A stretch of 64,000 bases of DNA from Lyngbya confervoides BDU141951 (lineage in GTDB: Bacteria; Cyanobacteriota; Cyanobacteriia; Thermosynechococcales; Thermosynechococcaceae): NCBI RefSeq assembly GCF_000817775.3, contig NZ_JTHE03000121.1, forward strand, positions 36,328-100,327. The letters are read 5' to 3'. The notes under the pieces are model-generated. The model was not told the origin of the DNA, ran no database searches, and saw only the letters and a list, made by a program, of their open reading frames with translations. The position numbers and the translations under genes are program-made. Positions 34,917-45,556 of this stretch are shown piece after piece. Position 1 is the first letter of the stretch. Each line of letters opens with the position of its first letter.

Positions 34917-35300
34917 CTATTTGCCTTGGATCAGCTCAACCTTGTACCCGTCTGGATCTTCGACGAAGGCAATTACGGTGCTGCCATGCTTCATGGGACC
35001 GGGTTCGCGAGTCACTTTGCCCCCTCGCGCTTGGATGTCCTGGCAAGTTTTGTAAATATCGTCTACCCCCAGGGCAATGTGGCCGTAGGCATTGCCGAGG
35101 TCGTATTCGCTCACACCCCAGTTATAGGTCAGCTCAATTACCGTGTGGTGGGACTCTTCCCCATAGCCTACGAAGGCAAGGGTGAATTCCCCGCCCGGAT
35201 AATCCTTGCGGCGCAGCAGCTTCATGCCCAGAACATCGCAGTAAAAAGCGAGGGAGCGCTCTAGATCTCCGACTCGTAGCATGGTATGCAGAATTCTCAT
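34917..35300 (-). CDS. gloA: Lactoylglutathione lyase (glyoxalase I)
   Basis: Detoxifies methylglyoxal by isomerising its hemithioacetal. The 127-residue protein contains [19 protein letters not shown] (first metal His), the conserved [24 protein letters not shown] and [13 protein letters not shown] motifs, giving the His/Glu/His/Glu metal site. Length is typical of bacterial nickel-type glyoxalase I. Single gene divergent from eno. Confidence 0.95.
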   Translation of the reverse strand: MRILHTMLRVGDLERSLAFYCDVLGMKLLRRKDYPGGEFTLAFVGYGEESHHTVIELTYNWGVSEYDLGNAYGHIALGVDDIYKTCQDIQARGGKVTREPGPMKHGSTVIAFVEDPDGYKVELIQGK

Positions 35301-35413
35301 GGGGTTTCTAGGAACATTGTGTCAGGTCAGTTCCATTGTGTCCCAATCCCCCCTAGGATAGGGGTTGGCTCTAACAGATCTTTCCTGGCTAAGCGAGAAT
35401 CTTGCGATCCTGA

Positions 35414-36796
<1,383 letters not shown>

Positions 36797-36812
36797 CGAG
36801 CTTTTTGTTTCA

Positions 36813-37895
36813 ATGGGACTTCAACCCGTTCTGACGGACTATCCCTGGGATCAGTCCTTTTCAGAAATTATTGATGTGCGATCGCCCTCAGAGTTTGCTG
36901 AGGATCACATTCCTGAAGCCCTGAATTTACCTGTGCTCAATGACCACCAGCGGGCGGAGGTGGGCAAGGTATACAAGCAGATTTCCCCCTTTGCAGCTCG
37001 TAAGCTCGGCGCGGCTCTGGTGTCTCAAAATATTGCGGTTCATCTTCAGCAGCATTTTGGCACCAAGCCAAAGACCTATCGGCCCTTGATCTATTGCTGG
37101 CGAGGCGGGCAGCGATCGCAGAGTCTGGCGCTGGTCCTCACCCAGGTGGGTTGGCGCACAGCACTGCTGCGGGGCGGCTATAAATCCTACCGACATTTTG
37201 TGCGGGAAAGTTTGAATCAATTGCCCGATCAGTTTAGCTTCAACGTACTTTGGGGACTGACAGGAACGGCAAAAACTGGGATTTTGCAGCGAATGCAGCA
37301 AAAGGGATCCGCGGTCTTGGATCTGGAGCATTTGGCCTGTCATCGGGGATCGCTGCTGGGCAGCCTGGACGAGATGCCCCAGCCCAGTCAAAAAGGCTTT
37401 GAATCCAGGTTGGTGGAGGTCTTGAGATCGTTTCCGGCAGGCCAGACCCTGTGGATAGAAGCGGAAAGCAGCAAAATTGGTCAGGTGTTTATACCGGGTC
37501 CCCTCTGGAAACGGCTTAAACACAGCCCTTGCGTGGCAGTCGATGCGCCAATACAGGGTCGGGTTGCCTATCTTTGCGAGAACTACCCCCGTTTCGCCCA
37601 GGATTTAGCGGGCCTACGGCCCAAACTACAGCAATTGAAGGCCCGCTATGGCAAGATTCAGATTGAGCGGTGGAATCAGCTCATTGCTGCGCAAAAGGTT
37701 CCAGAAATTGTGCAGTCCTTGCTCGAGGTTCACTACGATCCGGCCTACCGGCGGTCCATGGGTCAGCAGTACCTCGATCCGATCTTGACCTTGGTTTTGC
37801 CAGACCTCAAGGCGAAAACCCTAGAGCAAACGGCACAGACACTAATCTCGCTAGATCTGAGGTCCACCGCCCAGGGCTCTAGGGTAACGTTATAG
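36813..37895 (+). CDS. mnmH: tRNA 2-selenouridine synthase
   Basis: Converts 2-thiouridine at the tRNA wobble position to 2-selenouridine via a geranylated intermediate. The N-terminal rhodanese domain has the catalytic Cys in IYCWRGGQRSQS (Cys95). A P-loop domain follows, with GLTGTAKT (148-155), where Ala replaces the usual Gly before Lys. The GGYKSYR motif lies between them. Length (360 aa) is typical. It follows eno closely and overlaps the next gene's end by 17 bp (convergent). Confidence 0.92.
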   Translation: MGLQPVLTDYPWDQSFSEIIDVRSPSEFAEDHIPEALNLPVLNDHQRAEVGKVYKQISPFAARKLGAALVSQNIAVHLQQHFGTKPKTYRPLIYCWRGGQRSQSLALVLTQVGWRTALLRGGYKSYRHFVRESLNQLPDQFSFNVLWGLTGTAKTGILQRMQQKGSAVLDLEHLACHRGSLLGSLDEMPQPSQKGFESRLVEVLRSFPAGQTLWIEAESSKIGQVFIPGPLWKRLKHSPCVAVDAPIQGRVAYLCENYPRFAQDLAGLRPKLQQLKARYGKIQIERWNQLIAAQKVPEIVQSLLEVHYDPAYRRSMGQQYLDPILTLVLPDLKAKTLEQTAQTLISLDLRSTAQGSRVTL

Positions 37896-38550
37896 GCTCT
37901 GCAATGCGTCTATTCCCCAGGAGGCCGCGCTGTTCTTCCAGCAGGTTGATCCCCTCGGCGGGGCCAGCAGCCCCATCATCTCCAACGCGTTTCCACAGCG
38001 CCAGACCGCCGCCTTTCCCCCGCGCCGCCATACCGCGATCGCCAACCCAGAAATAGGTAAAAAAGGCCTGATCCTTGAGTTTCTTCGACCAGAACTCTCG
38101 CTCTGCGGCTTCTCCGCCGCGAATTGACCGGGAAAAGATCAATTTCTCCCCCAAGCCGCAGGACAACCGGGTGAAGTCAAAGGCCATCCGATTTTGTGGA
38201 GCCAGATATTGCCAAGGTCCGGTGAGCTTAAGTTGCAATGCTCTCCAGCGCACCGAGTTTTCAATTTCCCCGCGCAAATCGGGCAGAGGATCGGATTGAC
38301 GATAGGTTAACTGCAGGGTGATCCAGTGGGGAATCTTCCGTCCCTGCACCTTGACCCGACGATGGGCCGGACCTTGCCGACCTACCAGCAAAAGCTGCCA
38401 GGTCCCGAGAATCACCTCAGCCGGAATTGGGGATCGATCCCGGCGCTGTTTTTTTTCCAGCTGAACCAGCGCCTGCACCACCTCCTGGGGAGAGTGACCC
38501 TGGGCAGAGTCCAGATAGGCAATCACTGTGTCTTGGGGATCTAACAACAT
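37879..38550 (-). CDS. Hypothetical cyanobacterial protein (fibrillin-like?)
   Basis: A 223-residue soluble protein that I do not firmly recognise. VIAYLDSAQGHSPQEVVQAL, AEVILGTWQLLLVG, and GRKIPHWITLQLTY look like the cyanobacterial proteins distantly related to plastid-lipid-associated (PAP/fibrillin) proteins, judged by the lipocalin-like order of strands. The start at 38550 is chosen because AGGAGG lies 5 nt upstream; an upstream in-frame ATG (38604) falls inside a hairpin. Convergent with mnmH. Confidence 0.6.
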   Translation of the reverse strand: MLLDPQDTVIAYLDSAQGHSPQEVVQALVQLEKKQRRDRSPIPAEVILGTWQLLLVGRQGPAHRRVKVQGRKIPHWITLQLTYRQSDPLPDLRGEIENSVRWRALQLKLTGPWQYLAPQNRMAFDFTRLSCGLGEKLIFSRSIRGGEAAEREFWSKKLKDQAFFTYFWVGDRGMAARGKGGGLALWKRVGDDGAAGPAEGINLLEEQRGLLGNRRIAEPITLP

Positions 38551-38567
38551 CCGTCCTCCTTGGGGAG

Positions 38568-38607
38568 CCATTGTTTTGCAGCCCCGCCTTGGGTCGCAAA
38601 ACAATGG
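38568..38607 (-). terminator. Hairpin between peroxiredoxin and the next gene
   Basis: CCATTGTTTTGC (38568-38579) and GCAAAACAATGG (38596-38607) are perfect 12-bp inverted repeats with a 16-nt loop. It sits 21 bp after the peroxiredoxin stop. No T-run follows, so it may act as an mRNA 3'-end stabiliser rather than an intrinsic terminator. Confidence 0.6.
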
Positions 38608-38628
38608 ATATATGACGGGACCGACGCC

Positions 38629-39264
38629 CTACTTATTGGGTTGAGGCGTCATGCGCAGGTAGGGCTTAATTTCAGTGACGCCTTTTGGAAATTTTTGGCG
38701 GGCTTCCTCGGTGGGAATGGTCGGCGCAACGACCACATCTTCTCCCTCCTGCCAGTTGACGGGGGTTGCAACCTGATAATGATCGGTGAGCTGGAGCGAA
38801 TCGATAACCCGCAGAATTTCAGAAAAATTGCGTCCTGTACTGGGGGGATAGGTAATGACAGTTCTGAGCTTCCGCTCAGCATCAATGATAAAGACCGATC
38901 GCACCGTCACCTTCGGATTGGCGTTGGGATGGATCATGTCGTAGAGATCGGAGACCTTTTTGTCCGCATCGGCCAAAATTGGATAGTTAACGCTGGTGTT
39001 TTGGGTTTCGTTGATATCCCCAATCCAGCCGTTGTGGGAATCCACATCGTCAACGCTGAGCGCAATAACCTTGACGTTGCGCTTCTCAAACTCTGGCTTT
39101 AGGCGCGAGACTTCGCCGAGTTCTGTGGTACAAACCGGCGTGTAGTCGGCAGGATGGGAAAAAAGAACGACCCAACTCTCTCCGGCCCATTCGTAAAAAT
39201 CAATGGGACCTGCGGTGGAATCCTGAGTAAAGTTGGGAACTGTATCCCCCAATCTCAAAGTCAT
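38629..39264 (-). CDS. 1-Cys peroxiredoxin
   Basis: A 211-residue peroxidase of the Prx6 type that reduces hydrogen and alkyl peroxides. The active-site motif is SHPADYTPVCTTELG with the peroxidatic Cys at residue 45, and it is the only Cys in the protein, so it is 1-Cys. The long C-terminal part (about 150-211, with PTIPTEEARQKFP) is typical of this subfamily. Single gene with its own promoter region. Confidence 0.93.
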   Translation of the reverse strand: MTLRLGDTVPNFTQDSTAGPIDFYEWAGESWVVLFSHPADYTPVCTTELGEVSRLKPEFEKRNVKVIALSVDDVDSHNGWIGDINETQNTSVNYPILADADKKVSDLYDMIHPNANPKVTVRSVFIIDAERKLRTVITYPPSTGRNFSEILRVIDSLQLTDHYQVATPVNWQEGEDVVVAPTIPTEEARQKFPKGVTEIKPYLRMTPQPNK

Positions 39265-39378
39265 ACCTGTACTCCTAATGTGTGGGTTGTATTGTGTGTC
39301 GCCCCAAAAAATGGCAGCGCATCGCCAGGTTCGATCATGGCATAAAACCCGGTTCTCCGGTGGGAATTAAGATCTTTG

Positions 39379-39966
39379 TTAACGTTGGGTTACAGTCTGC
39401 TCTGCCTCGGGAAACAGCAGACGGGTCAGCGCCTGACCCGCAGTGTTTAAATCATCATTGAGAATGATGTGGTCAAACTCAGAGGCAGCGGCAATCTCAG
39501 TTTCGGCTCGCTTGAGGCGACGGGCGATCGCTTGGGGATCATCTTGTCCCCGATTGCGAATTCGCGCCTCCAGTTCAGCGATAGAAGGCGGCGCAATGAA
39601 GATTTGCTGGGCCTGCGGTGCGGTCCGACGCACCTGGCGAGCGCCTTCGAGTTCAATTTCTAAGATGACGGTCTTGCCTTGCTGAACTTGATCGAGAACA
39701 GGGTCTTTGGGGGTGCCGTAATAATGCCCGGCAAATTCTGCCCATTCCAAAAAGTCGCCCTGGGCAACCTTTTGCTGGAACTGGCCAGGCGTTAAAAAAT
39801 AATAATGCTGTCCCTCAATTTCGTTGGGTCTTGGGGATCGCGTGGTGGCTGAAATCGAAAAATACAGTTCGGGGTGGGCCTGGAAAATCGCCTTGAGCAA
39901 AGTGCCCTTGCCGACACCGCTAGGGCCTGTGATCACAAAGATTCGGCCCGAAGGCTGGGTAAGCAC
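39379..39966 (-). CDS. gmk: Guanylate kinase
   Basis: Phosphorylates GMP to GDP. 195 residues with P-loop GPSGVGKGTLLK (about 14-25), the GMP-binding SISATTRSPRPNEIEGQHYYF and LEWAEFAGHYYGTP, and RIRNRGQDD in the lid. The start is GTG at 39966. Located 246 bp downstream of remA on the same strand, an arrangement found in many bacteria including Bacillus. Confidence 0.97.
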   Translation of the reverse strand: MLTQPSGRIFVITGPSGVGKGTLLKAIFQAHPELYFSISATTRSPRPNEIEGQHYYFLTPGQFQQKVAQGDFLEWAEFAGHYYGTPKDPVLDQVQQGKTVILEIELEGARQVRRTAPQAQQIFIAPPSIAELEARIRNRGQDDPQAIARRLKRAETEIAAASEFDHIILNDDLNTAGQALTRLLFPEAEQTVTQR

Positions 39967-40212
39967 GTGCTGTTACCGACGAAAACATTGAACAACAATA
40001 TTGAAAACAATATAGGGAAACATATCACCCGATGCGATGTCATGGACTGCTGCGGGAACCATCCATCTTTGAACTGACAGCCCATGACAAAAATAGACGG
40101 TTGATTGATCCGTGATTTAACCCGGTGATTTGACCTCAGGACGAGTTCTCTCCCAAATGAAAGAGCCATCGCATCGTCCTGTCGGTCTTAGAACACTAAG
40201 GACTGATGAGGG

Positions 40213-40470
40213 TTAGTCCACATTATCCTTACTAACCACAAAACGGTTTGCGACTGTCTCGGGCTGGATCGCGGAAAGGACCACATGCCCGGAATCTGTA
40301 ATGATAACAGCGCGCGTGCGACGACCGTAGGTGGCATCCACCAGTTGTCCTCGTTCTCGAGCCTCCGTGATGATCCGTTTGATGGGAGCAGATTCTGGGC
40401 TGACAATTGAGATGACTCGATTGCCAGAGACAATATTCCCAAAACCAATGTTGATGAGTTGAATATCCAT
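40213..40470 (-). CDS. remA: RemA/DUF370 family regulator
   Basis: An 85-residue protein: [27 protein letters not shown], then [37 protein letters not shown]. This matches DUF370/RemA, a small DNA-binding protein that controls matrix genes in Bacillus; its cyanobacterial targets are unknown. The ATG at 40470 is the family start; an upstream extension is not conserved. The neighbouring gmk is a usual partner. Confidence 0.88.
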   Translation of the reverse strand: MDIQLINIGFGNIVSGNRVISIVSPESAPIKRIITEARERGQLVDATYGRRTRAVIITDSGHVVLSAIQPETVANRFVVSKDNVD

Positions 40471-40733
40471 AGATGCGCCTTGAAAAAAATACAATGGAAA
40501 ACGAGCCTGAATTCGTGTTTAAGCGAAATTTTTAGCCGTATTTCCCAGTTATCCTCCTGCATAGACACCTAAATACCTGATTCGGCTTCGAAAAGCATCG
40601 CGGTAAAATGCGAGGGCTTAGCGAAGCTGCCTCGAGTGATGAGGCAATGAAAAAGTAAGATGCCATATTCCCATGTTATCGGTTGAAATCCTACATTATC
40701 AACTCTTCTCGATTTTTTTTAGGAACTTGAATT

Positions 40734-42491
40734 GTGCAAGGAGTTGATTACACCACTTTAGTGGCATCTTGCCATGAATTAAGCCAGCGGTGGATCCCGT
40801 CACGGGTCGAGCAATTTTATCAGCGCGATCGCTACACCCTATGCATGGCAATCCGTACAGCCCACAAGCGCGGCTGGATGGAGATCAGCTGGCACCCTCA
40901 AGCAGCTCGGATCGCCCTGGGATCGCCTCCACCGAAGCATCCAGACACCTTTACCTTTAGTGATCAGCTACGGCATCAGATCAACGGTCTGGCGCTTGTG
41001 GATCTGACCTTCAAGCGTCCTTGGGAGCGTGTGGTGGAGTTGAAATTTGCCCAACGGCCCCAGGATCCGATTCAGGGGAGTTTGATGGTTGAGGTGATGA
41101 ACAAGTACAGTAACGTGGTGCTTTTGAATGCTGACCAGGTGATTGTGGCCGCGGCCCATCAGGTAAGCGCCCAGCAGTCGCGCCAACGCCCAGTGCAGAC
41201 GGGGCAGCCCTATGAGATGCCCCCGCGTCAGTTTGCTGCTCAGCCCAATGTAAATGAGTCCTACGATCATTGGCGATCGCAAGTTCAGCTGATCCCCCAG
41301 CCGTTGATCCGGGCGCTCATACAAACCTATCAGGGCGTCGGTTCACGCTTGGCAAATCGTCTGATCCGTGCTGCGGGACTGCAGGGGACGCAATCGGTGG
41401 ATCAGCTGGCACCTCAAGACTGGCAACGGTTGTTTGATCAATGGCAGCACTGGCTTCGCTGCCTAGCCCAGGCCTCCTTTACCCCCGCCCTCTGTGCTGA
41501 CGGCTATACGGTTCTGGGACTGGAGGCAGATCAGCCAATGCCGAGTGTATCCGAGATGTTGCAGCAGTACTATGGCGAGGCTTTGGCGGTTCAGGCCTTT
41601 GAGCGCCTTCGCCATCAGCTCGTGCAGGCAGTTGGGGTGCGGTTAAAAAAGCTCGGCCAAAAGGCGGACCAGTTTCAGCGCCAGCTCATGGCGGAGGCCG
41701 AAGCGGATCAGATCAGGGACCAGGCGGATCTGCTGATGGCCTATCTGCATCGCTGGCAACCGGGAATGGCTACGATTGTGCTCCAGGATTTTGTTACCGG
41801 AAAAGATCGAACCATTTCCCTAGATCCAGAGCTCAATGCCGTGCAAAACGCCCAGAAACTCTACAAAAAGCACCAAAAACTCAAGCGATCTCGCGATTAT
41901 ATCCAGCCCTTGCTCCACGAAGTTCAGCGCGAGATGGCCTATCTTGATCAAGTCGATGCCACAATTGCCAGCCTGGAGACCTACGAAACGGATCTGGATC
42001 TAGAGGCGCTGCAAGAGATTCGCGAGGAACTGGTTCAGGAGGGCTATCTGTCATTGCCAGGCGATCGCCGTCGATCCAGCACCGCTCAAACTCACTACCG
42101 ATCCCTCAAAACGCCCAGCGGATTTACGGTATTGGTGGGGCGCAACAACCAACAAAATGATCATTTAACCTTCAAAACAGCAGGATCCTACGATCTTTGG
42201 TTTCACGCTCAGGAAATCTCCGGGTCTCATGTTTTATTGCGTTTGGATGCTGGGGTAGCTGTGCAGGAGGATGATTTACAATTTTGCGCCAATGTTGCAG
42301 CTTACTTTAGTCGGGCTCGTCAAAGCGACCAGGTGCCTGTGGTGTACACGCAGCCCAAGTACGTCTTCAAGCCCAAGGGGGCCAAACCTGGGATGGCCAT
42401 TTATCAGCAGGAGCAGGTTTTATGGGGAACCCCCCAGGCAATAGGTGACCTGGTGTCTTCCGAAAGTGCCAAACAAGGGCATGAAACTTGA
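40734..42491 (+). CDS. rqcH: Rqc2/RqcH-type ribosome quality-control protein (NFACT)
   Basis: A 585-residue NFACT protein that recognises peptidyl-tRNA on stalled large ribosomal subunits and adds Ala tails in bacteria. The N-terminal NFACT-N domain (about 1-200) and a central helical coiled-coil region (about 290-440) precede the DUF814/NFACT-R domain with FTVLVGRNNQQNDHLTFKTA, YDLWFHAQEISGSHVLLR and VVYTQPKYVFKPKGAKPG. The start codon is GTG at 40734. Divergent from remA. Confidence 0.92.
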   Translation: MQGVDYTTLVASCHELSQRWIPSRVEQFYQRDRYTLCMAIRTAHKRGWMEISWHPQAARIALGSPPPKHPDTFTFSDQLRHQINGLALVDLTFKRPWERVVELKFAQRPQDPIQGSLMVEVMNKYSNVVLLNADQVIVAAAHQVSAQQSRQRPVQTGQPYEMPPRQFAAQPNVNESYDHWRSQVQLIPQPLIRALIQTYQGVGSRLANRLIRAAGLQGTQSVDQLAPQDWQRLFDQWQHWLRCLAQASFTPALCADGYTVLGLEADQPMPSVSEMLQQYYGEALAVQAFERLRHQLVQAVGVRLKKLGQKADQFQRQLMAEAEADQIRDQADLLMAYLHRWQPGMATIVLQDFVTGKDRTISLDPELNAVQNAQKLYKKHQKLKRSRDYIQPLLHEVQREMAYLDQVDATIASLETYETDLDLEALQEIREELVQEGYLSLPGDRRRSSTAQTHYRSLKTPSGFTVLVGRNNQQNDHLTFKTAGSYDLWFHAQEISGSHVLLRLDAGVAVQEDDLQFCANVAAYFSRARQSDQVPVVYTQPKYVFKPKGAKPGMAIYQQEQVLWGTPQAIGDLVSSESAKQGHET

Positions 42492-42518
42492 AAAGCGCCT
42501 GTTCAAACAGGCGCTGGG
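42490..42518. terminator. Bidirectional hairpin between rqcH and the channel-like gene
   Basis: GCGCCTGT (42495-42502) pairs with ACAGGCGC (42507-42514) over a 4-nt loop. On the minus strand it is followed by TTTTCAAG, so it fits best as the terminator of the minus-strand gene; the plus-strand rqcH stop lies right before it. Confidence 0.7.
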
Positions 42519-42576
42519 GGGGACTTCAGCCTCAGGGCGAAGGTTTTCTAAGGGTTTTAGAGGTGTGGCATCAACA

Positions 42577-44178
42577 TTAGCTGTCCTTACTCTTGAAATC
42601 AGCCAGCCATGCGCGAATTTGCTCACTGGCAATATCGATTCCGCCAAACCCGAAGGCGACAGCTAAGGCCACCGCCACTGCACCAACGAGAAGTCCAAAG
42701 GCAAGATTGACAATGCTTGGCGCAATGCCCATCTGTTGAAGCGCCATCGCGGCTACCAGGACAATAATGGCAATTCTGGCCGCCTGACCCACCAACCGCG
42801 CTTGCGCGCCACCGGAGCTAGACAGGATTGTAAAGGCCAGATTGGCCAGGTAAAGCCCAATGCCAAAGATGACAGTTCCCACCAGCACCTGTGCCAGGAT
42901 TTGCAGCAACTCGGTGACGATGGTGGTTAAAGGCGCAAACCCTAAGGCATCTGTGGCCGGAACCAGGGACAAAATGAGCAGACCCACCAGAGAAATAATG
43001 CCAACCATTTCCGAGGGGGTTTTACGCGGCACGGTCGGTTCGCCAGTGGGCGCCACCTGAAGAACGGTGGATCTCGGATCCACGGTCGGGGGTGTGGTGG
43101 GTTCTTCTCGCGCGGGGCTAGCCGCCTGGAGACCCAGCCACTCAAAGATGTTGTTAAAGCCCACGCTGGTGAGGATGTTGGTCACCAGGTCACAGACAAA
43201 CTTCCCAATGATGTAGGCGAAGGCCAGAATGAGGACGGCAGCCAGGATCCGCGGCCCCGCAGCAAAAATCTGGTTCAGCATATTGGAGGCTGGACCGGAT
43301 ACCGCATCGAGCTGGAGGGAGTTGAGGACGGCGATCGCCACGGGGACCAAGATGGCCACAAAGGCGAAGGTTCCCAGGAGCCAGGATAAACCGCGACCGC
43401 CCGTGGCTCGACCAACGCCAAAGCGTTCACCAAACTGATCGGCACCCACGGCGCTGAGCAGATTAGTCACCACTGTTCGCACAATTTTGGCTAAAAACCA
43501 GCCAATAACCCCATAAATTACTGCCCCAAGAATATTGGGAAGAGTCGCCAGGATTTCGTTCAGCAGAACCTGAATGGGTTCCAAGGGGCCACTGAGACTA
43601 AGGGCCCCCAAAATTGCAGGCAGAAATAATAGAAAAATAAACCAGTACACGGCGTTACCCACCGTGTCGCTGATGGCAAGGGGCGCTGAACTGCCGCTAG
43701 GAGAGGTTGAACTATTGACCCGCTCATCAATGGCAAAGGCCTTTAAGCCGCGAACCACTAGCATCTTGGCAATCGTGGCCAGCACCCAAGCCAGGCCGAG
43801 GAGCAGCAGCGCGCCGCCAATTTTCGGTAAATAATTAAAGATCTGCTTCAGCAGCTCGTTCAGGGGTTCAGAAACGCCTGAAAGCTGGAGGGCTTGCAGA
43901 AATCCCACCAGCACAAACAGCATTAATATCCAGAAAACAGCAGTTTCAACCCACTGTTCAATGTTGGAAACAACTGTAGGGTTGTTGTCACCAGTGACCC
44001 ATCGGGCAAGCTTTTGATCGACTTCTGTTCTGGCCAAGATATTCCGAACAGTTTTCGCGACCACGAAGGCGACGATCAGGCCGATGACCAAAATCGCAAC
44101 TGCGGAAATTATGTTGAGAACATTAGACCCTAAGCTTGTGCCGAATTGGTTGGAGACAGATTCGACAAGACTATTCAT
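42577..44178 (-). CDS. Mechanosensitive-channel-like membrane protein (TM-helix repeats)
   Basis: A 533-residue protein with about ten hydrophobic segments arranged as repeats. Each repeat has a long helix plus an amphipathic G/A-rich helix, for example NVLNIISAVAILVIGLIVA, YLPKIGGALLLLGLAWVLA, TLPNILGAVIYGVIGWFLA, AGPRILAAVLILAFAYIIG. These match the conserved TM-helix family (PF05552) related to MscS. The final LNLAFGLLVGAVAVALAVAFGFGG resembles the MscS pore helix. It lacks a clear MscS beta domain. The role is likely osmotic or regulatory, unproven. Confidence 0.85.
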   Translation of the reverse strand: MNSLVESVSNQFGTSLGSNVLNIISAVAILVIGLIVAFVVAKTVRNILARTEVDQKLARWVTGDNNPTVVSNIEQWVETAVFWILMLFVLVGFLQALQLSGVSEPLNELLKQIFNYLPKIGGALLLLGLAWVLATIAKMLVVRGLKAFAIDERVNSSTSPSGSSAPLAISDTVGNAVYWFIFLLFLPAILGALSLSGPLEPIQVLLNEILATLPNILGAVIYGVIGWFLAKIVRTVVTNLLSAVGADQFGERFGVGRATGGRGLSWLLGTFAFVAILVPVAIAVLNSLQLDAVSGPASNMLNQIFAAGPRILAAVLILAFAYIIGKFVCDLVTNILTSVGFNNIFEWLGLQAASPAREEPTTPPTVDPRSTVLQVAPTGEPTVPRKTPSEMVGIISLVGLLILSLVPATDALGFAPLTTIVTELLQILAQVLVGTVIFGIGLYLANLAFTILSSSGGAQARLVGQAARIAIIVLVAAMALQQMGIAPSIVNLAFGLLVGAVAVALAVAFGFGGIDIASEQIRAWLADFKSKDS

Positions 44179-44461
44179 GAGACTTTCTTAACTCAATGTA
44201 GACAGCTTCGGATATGGTCCCCCAAAATTTGAGGTTCAAAGCACACAATGCATCCTCACCGTAAACCCAAAAACTTAGATCTCAATTTCTCTTAATAAAA
44301 GATTAGAAATCCGGTTTTCTGTGACAATTTTGCCTAAACTTTGAGCCTTTTGAATTCTCGCGTCCAACTCCTCTCTATCCAACTTCTCTATGGAGAAGCG
44401 CTCATAGGGCCCGATGGGGATTGCCCTAAGGGAGATCCGGACAGGGTTGGGCTAGGTCACC

Positions 44462-45424
44462 CTAAACGTTACCGAGCGCCAGCCTGAGATTGCCCTTGTG
44501 CTCCTTGAGCGCTTGCTGACAAGCACTGGCCTCTTGCCCGCTCCAGTGGACCATCAGGGCAACCTTGACGCTGCGATCGCTTTTTTCCAGCAGGTCCAAA
44601 GCCTCAGTTCGATCGAGGCTGGTGAGTTCACAAAGAATCCGTACGGCTCGGTCGAGGAGCTTACTGTTGGTCACGGACACATCTACCATGCGATTGCCGT
44701 ACACTTTGCCCAACTGCACCATGGTGCCCGTGGAGAGGATATTGAGCGCGAGCTTTGTTGCCGTGCCAGCCTTCAGTCGGGTCGATCCAGCCAGAATCTC
44801 TGGCCCCACTAGCAGACGAATGTCAATATCCACCTCAATTGCCACCTGCTCTGGAGGAACACAGGCGAGAAAAACAGTGGTGGCCTGTCGCTCCCGCGCT
44901 GCAGCAATCGCGCCGTGGACAAAGGGCGTAGTGCCACCAGCCGTAATCCCGACCACCACATCCAAAGGGGTAATCTGATGCTCGGCCATGGCCTGGGCAC
45001 CATCTTCGGCCCGATCCTCCATGGCTTCCGAACTACGCACCAAAGCTGACTCGCCTCCGGCAATAATGGCCTGAACTAGCGACGGAGGGGTGCAAAAGGT
45101 GGGGGGGCATTCCGCGGCATCGAGCACCCCTAACCGACCACTGGTGCCTGCACCCACATAGAAGAGCCGCCCCCCCTGACGCAGGGCTTGAGCGGTGCGG
45201 CTGATAGCCTCCGCCAGCCCTGCGCGGGCACCGGCGATAGCATGGAGGAGATTTTGATCCTCCTGATTGAATAAATCCACCAGTTGCAGGGGGGTGAGCT
45301 GATCTAGGGTTTGACTATTTGGGTTATTTTGCTCCGTGAGTAAATGTCCCCGCTCGCTCAGATGGGTCAGGTCTAGGTCTGAGGATGCCACAATCCTTGC
45401 GCTCCAAACATCTTCAACGTCCAT
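44462..45424 (-). CDS. murQ: N-acetylmuramic acid 6-phosphate etherase
   Basis: Cleaves the lactyl ether of MurNAc-6-phosphate during peptidoglycan recycling. 320 residues from ATG 45424; ISOCOT/SIS fold with FYVGAGTSGRLGVLDAAECPPTF, GGESALVRSSEAMEDRAEDG, GITAGGTTPFVHGA and the catalytic-region LAGSTRLKAGTATKLALN (about 210-228). A TTG start at 45448 would add eight residues. Single gene, divergent from the PRC-barrel gene. Confidence 0.95.
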   Translation of the reverse strand: MDVEDVWSARIVASSDLDLTHLSERGHLLTEQNNPNSQTLDQLTPLQLVDLFNQEDQNLLHAIAGARAGLAEAISRTAQALRQGGRLFYVGAGTSGRLGVLDAAECPPTFCTPPSLVQAIIAGGESALVRSSEAMEDRAEDGAQAMAEHQITPLDVVVGITAGGTTPFVHGAIAAARERQATTVFLACVPPEQVAIEVDIDIRLLVGPEILAGSTRLKAGTATKLALNILSTGTMVQLGKVYGNRMVDVSVTNSKLLDRAVRILCELTSLDRTEALDLLEKSDRSVKVALMVHWSGQEASACQQALKEHKGNLRLALGNV

Positions 45425-45556
45425 GGTTCCACAAAACCAGCAACCCAAGCTACCATAGACCTGAGTCGCAACTACAAGATACGCTACAATTTTGCAAATT
45501 AACTTTACATCTAGACTCGCGTCTTAAACCCTATAGCACGTTAGAACACGTCAAAT

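Noticed and set aside
40188..40568. A 126-residue frame overlapping remA.
   Set aside because: It is a shadow frame; remA in the other frame has a strong family pattern.
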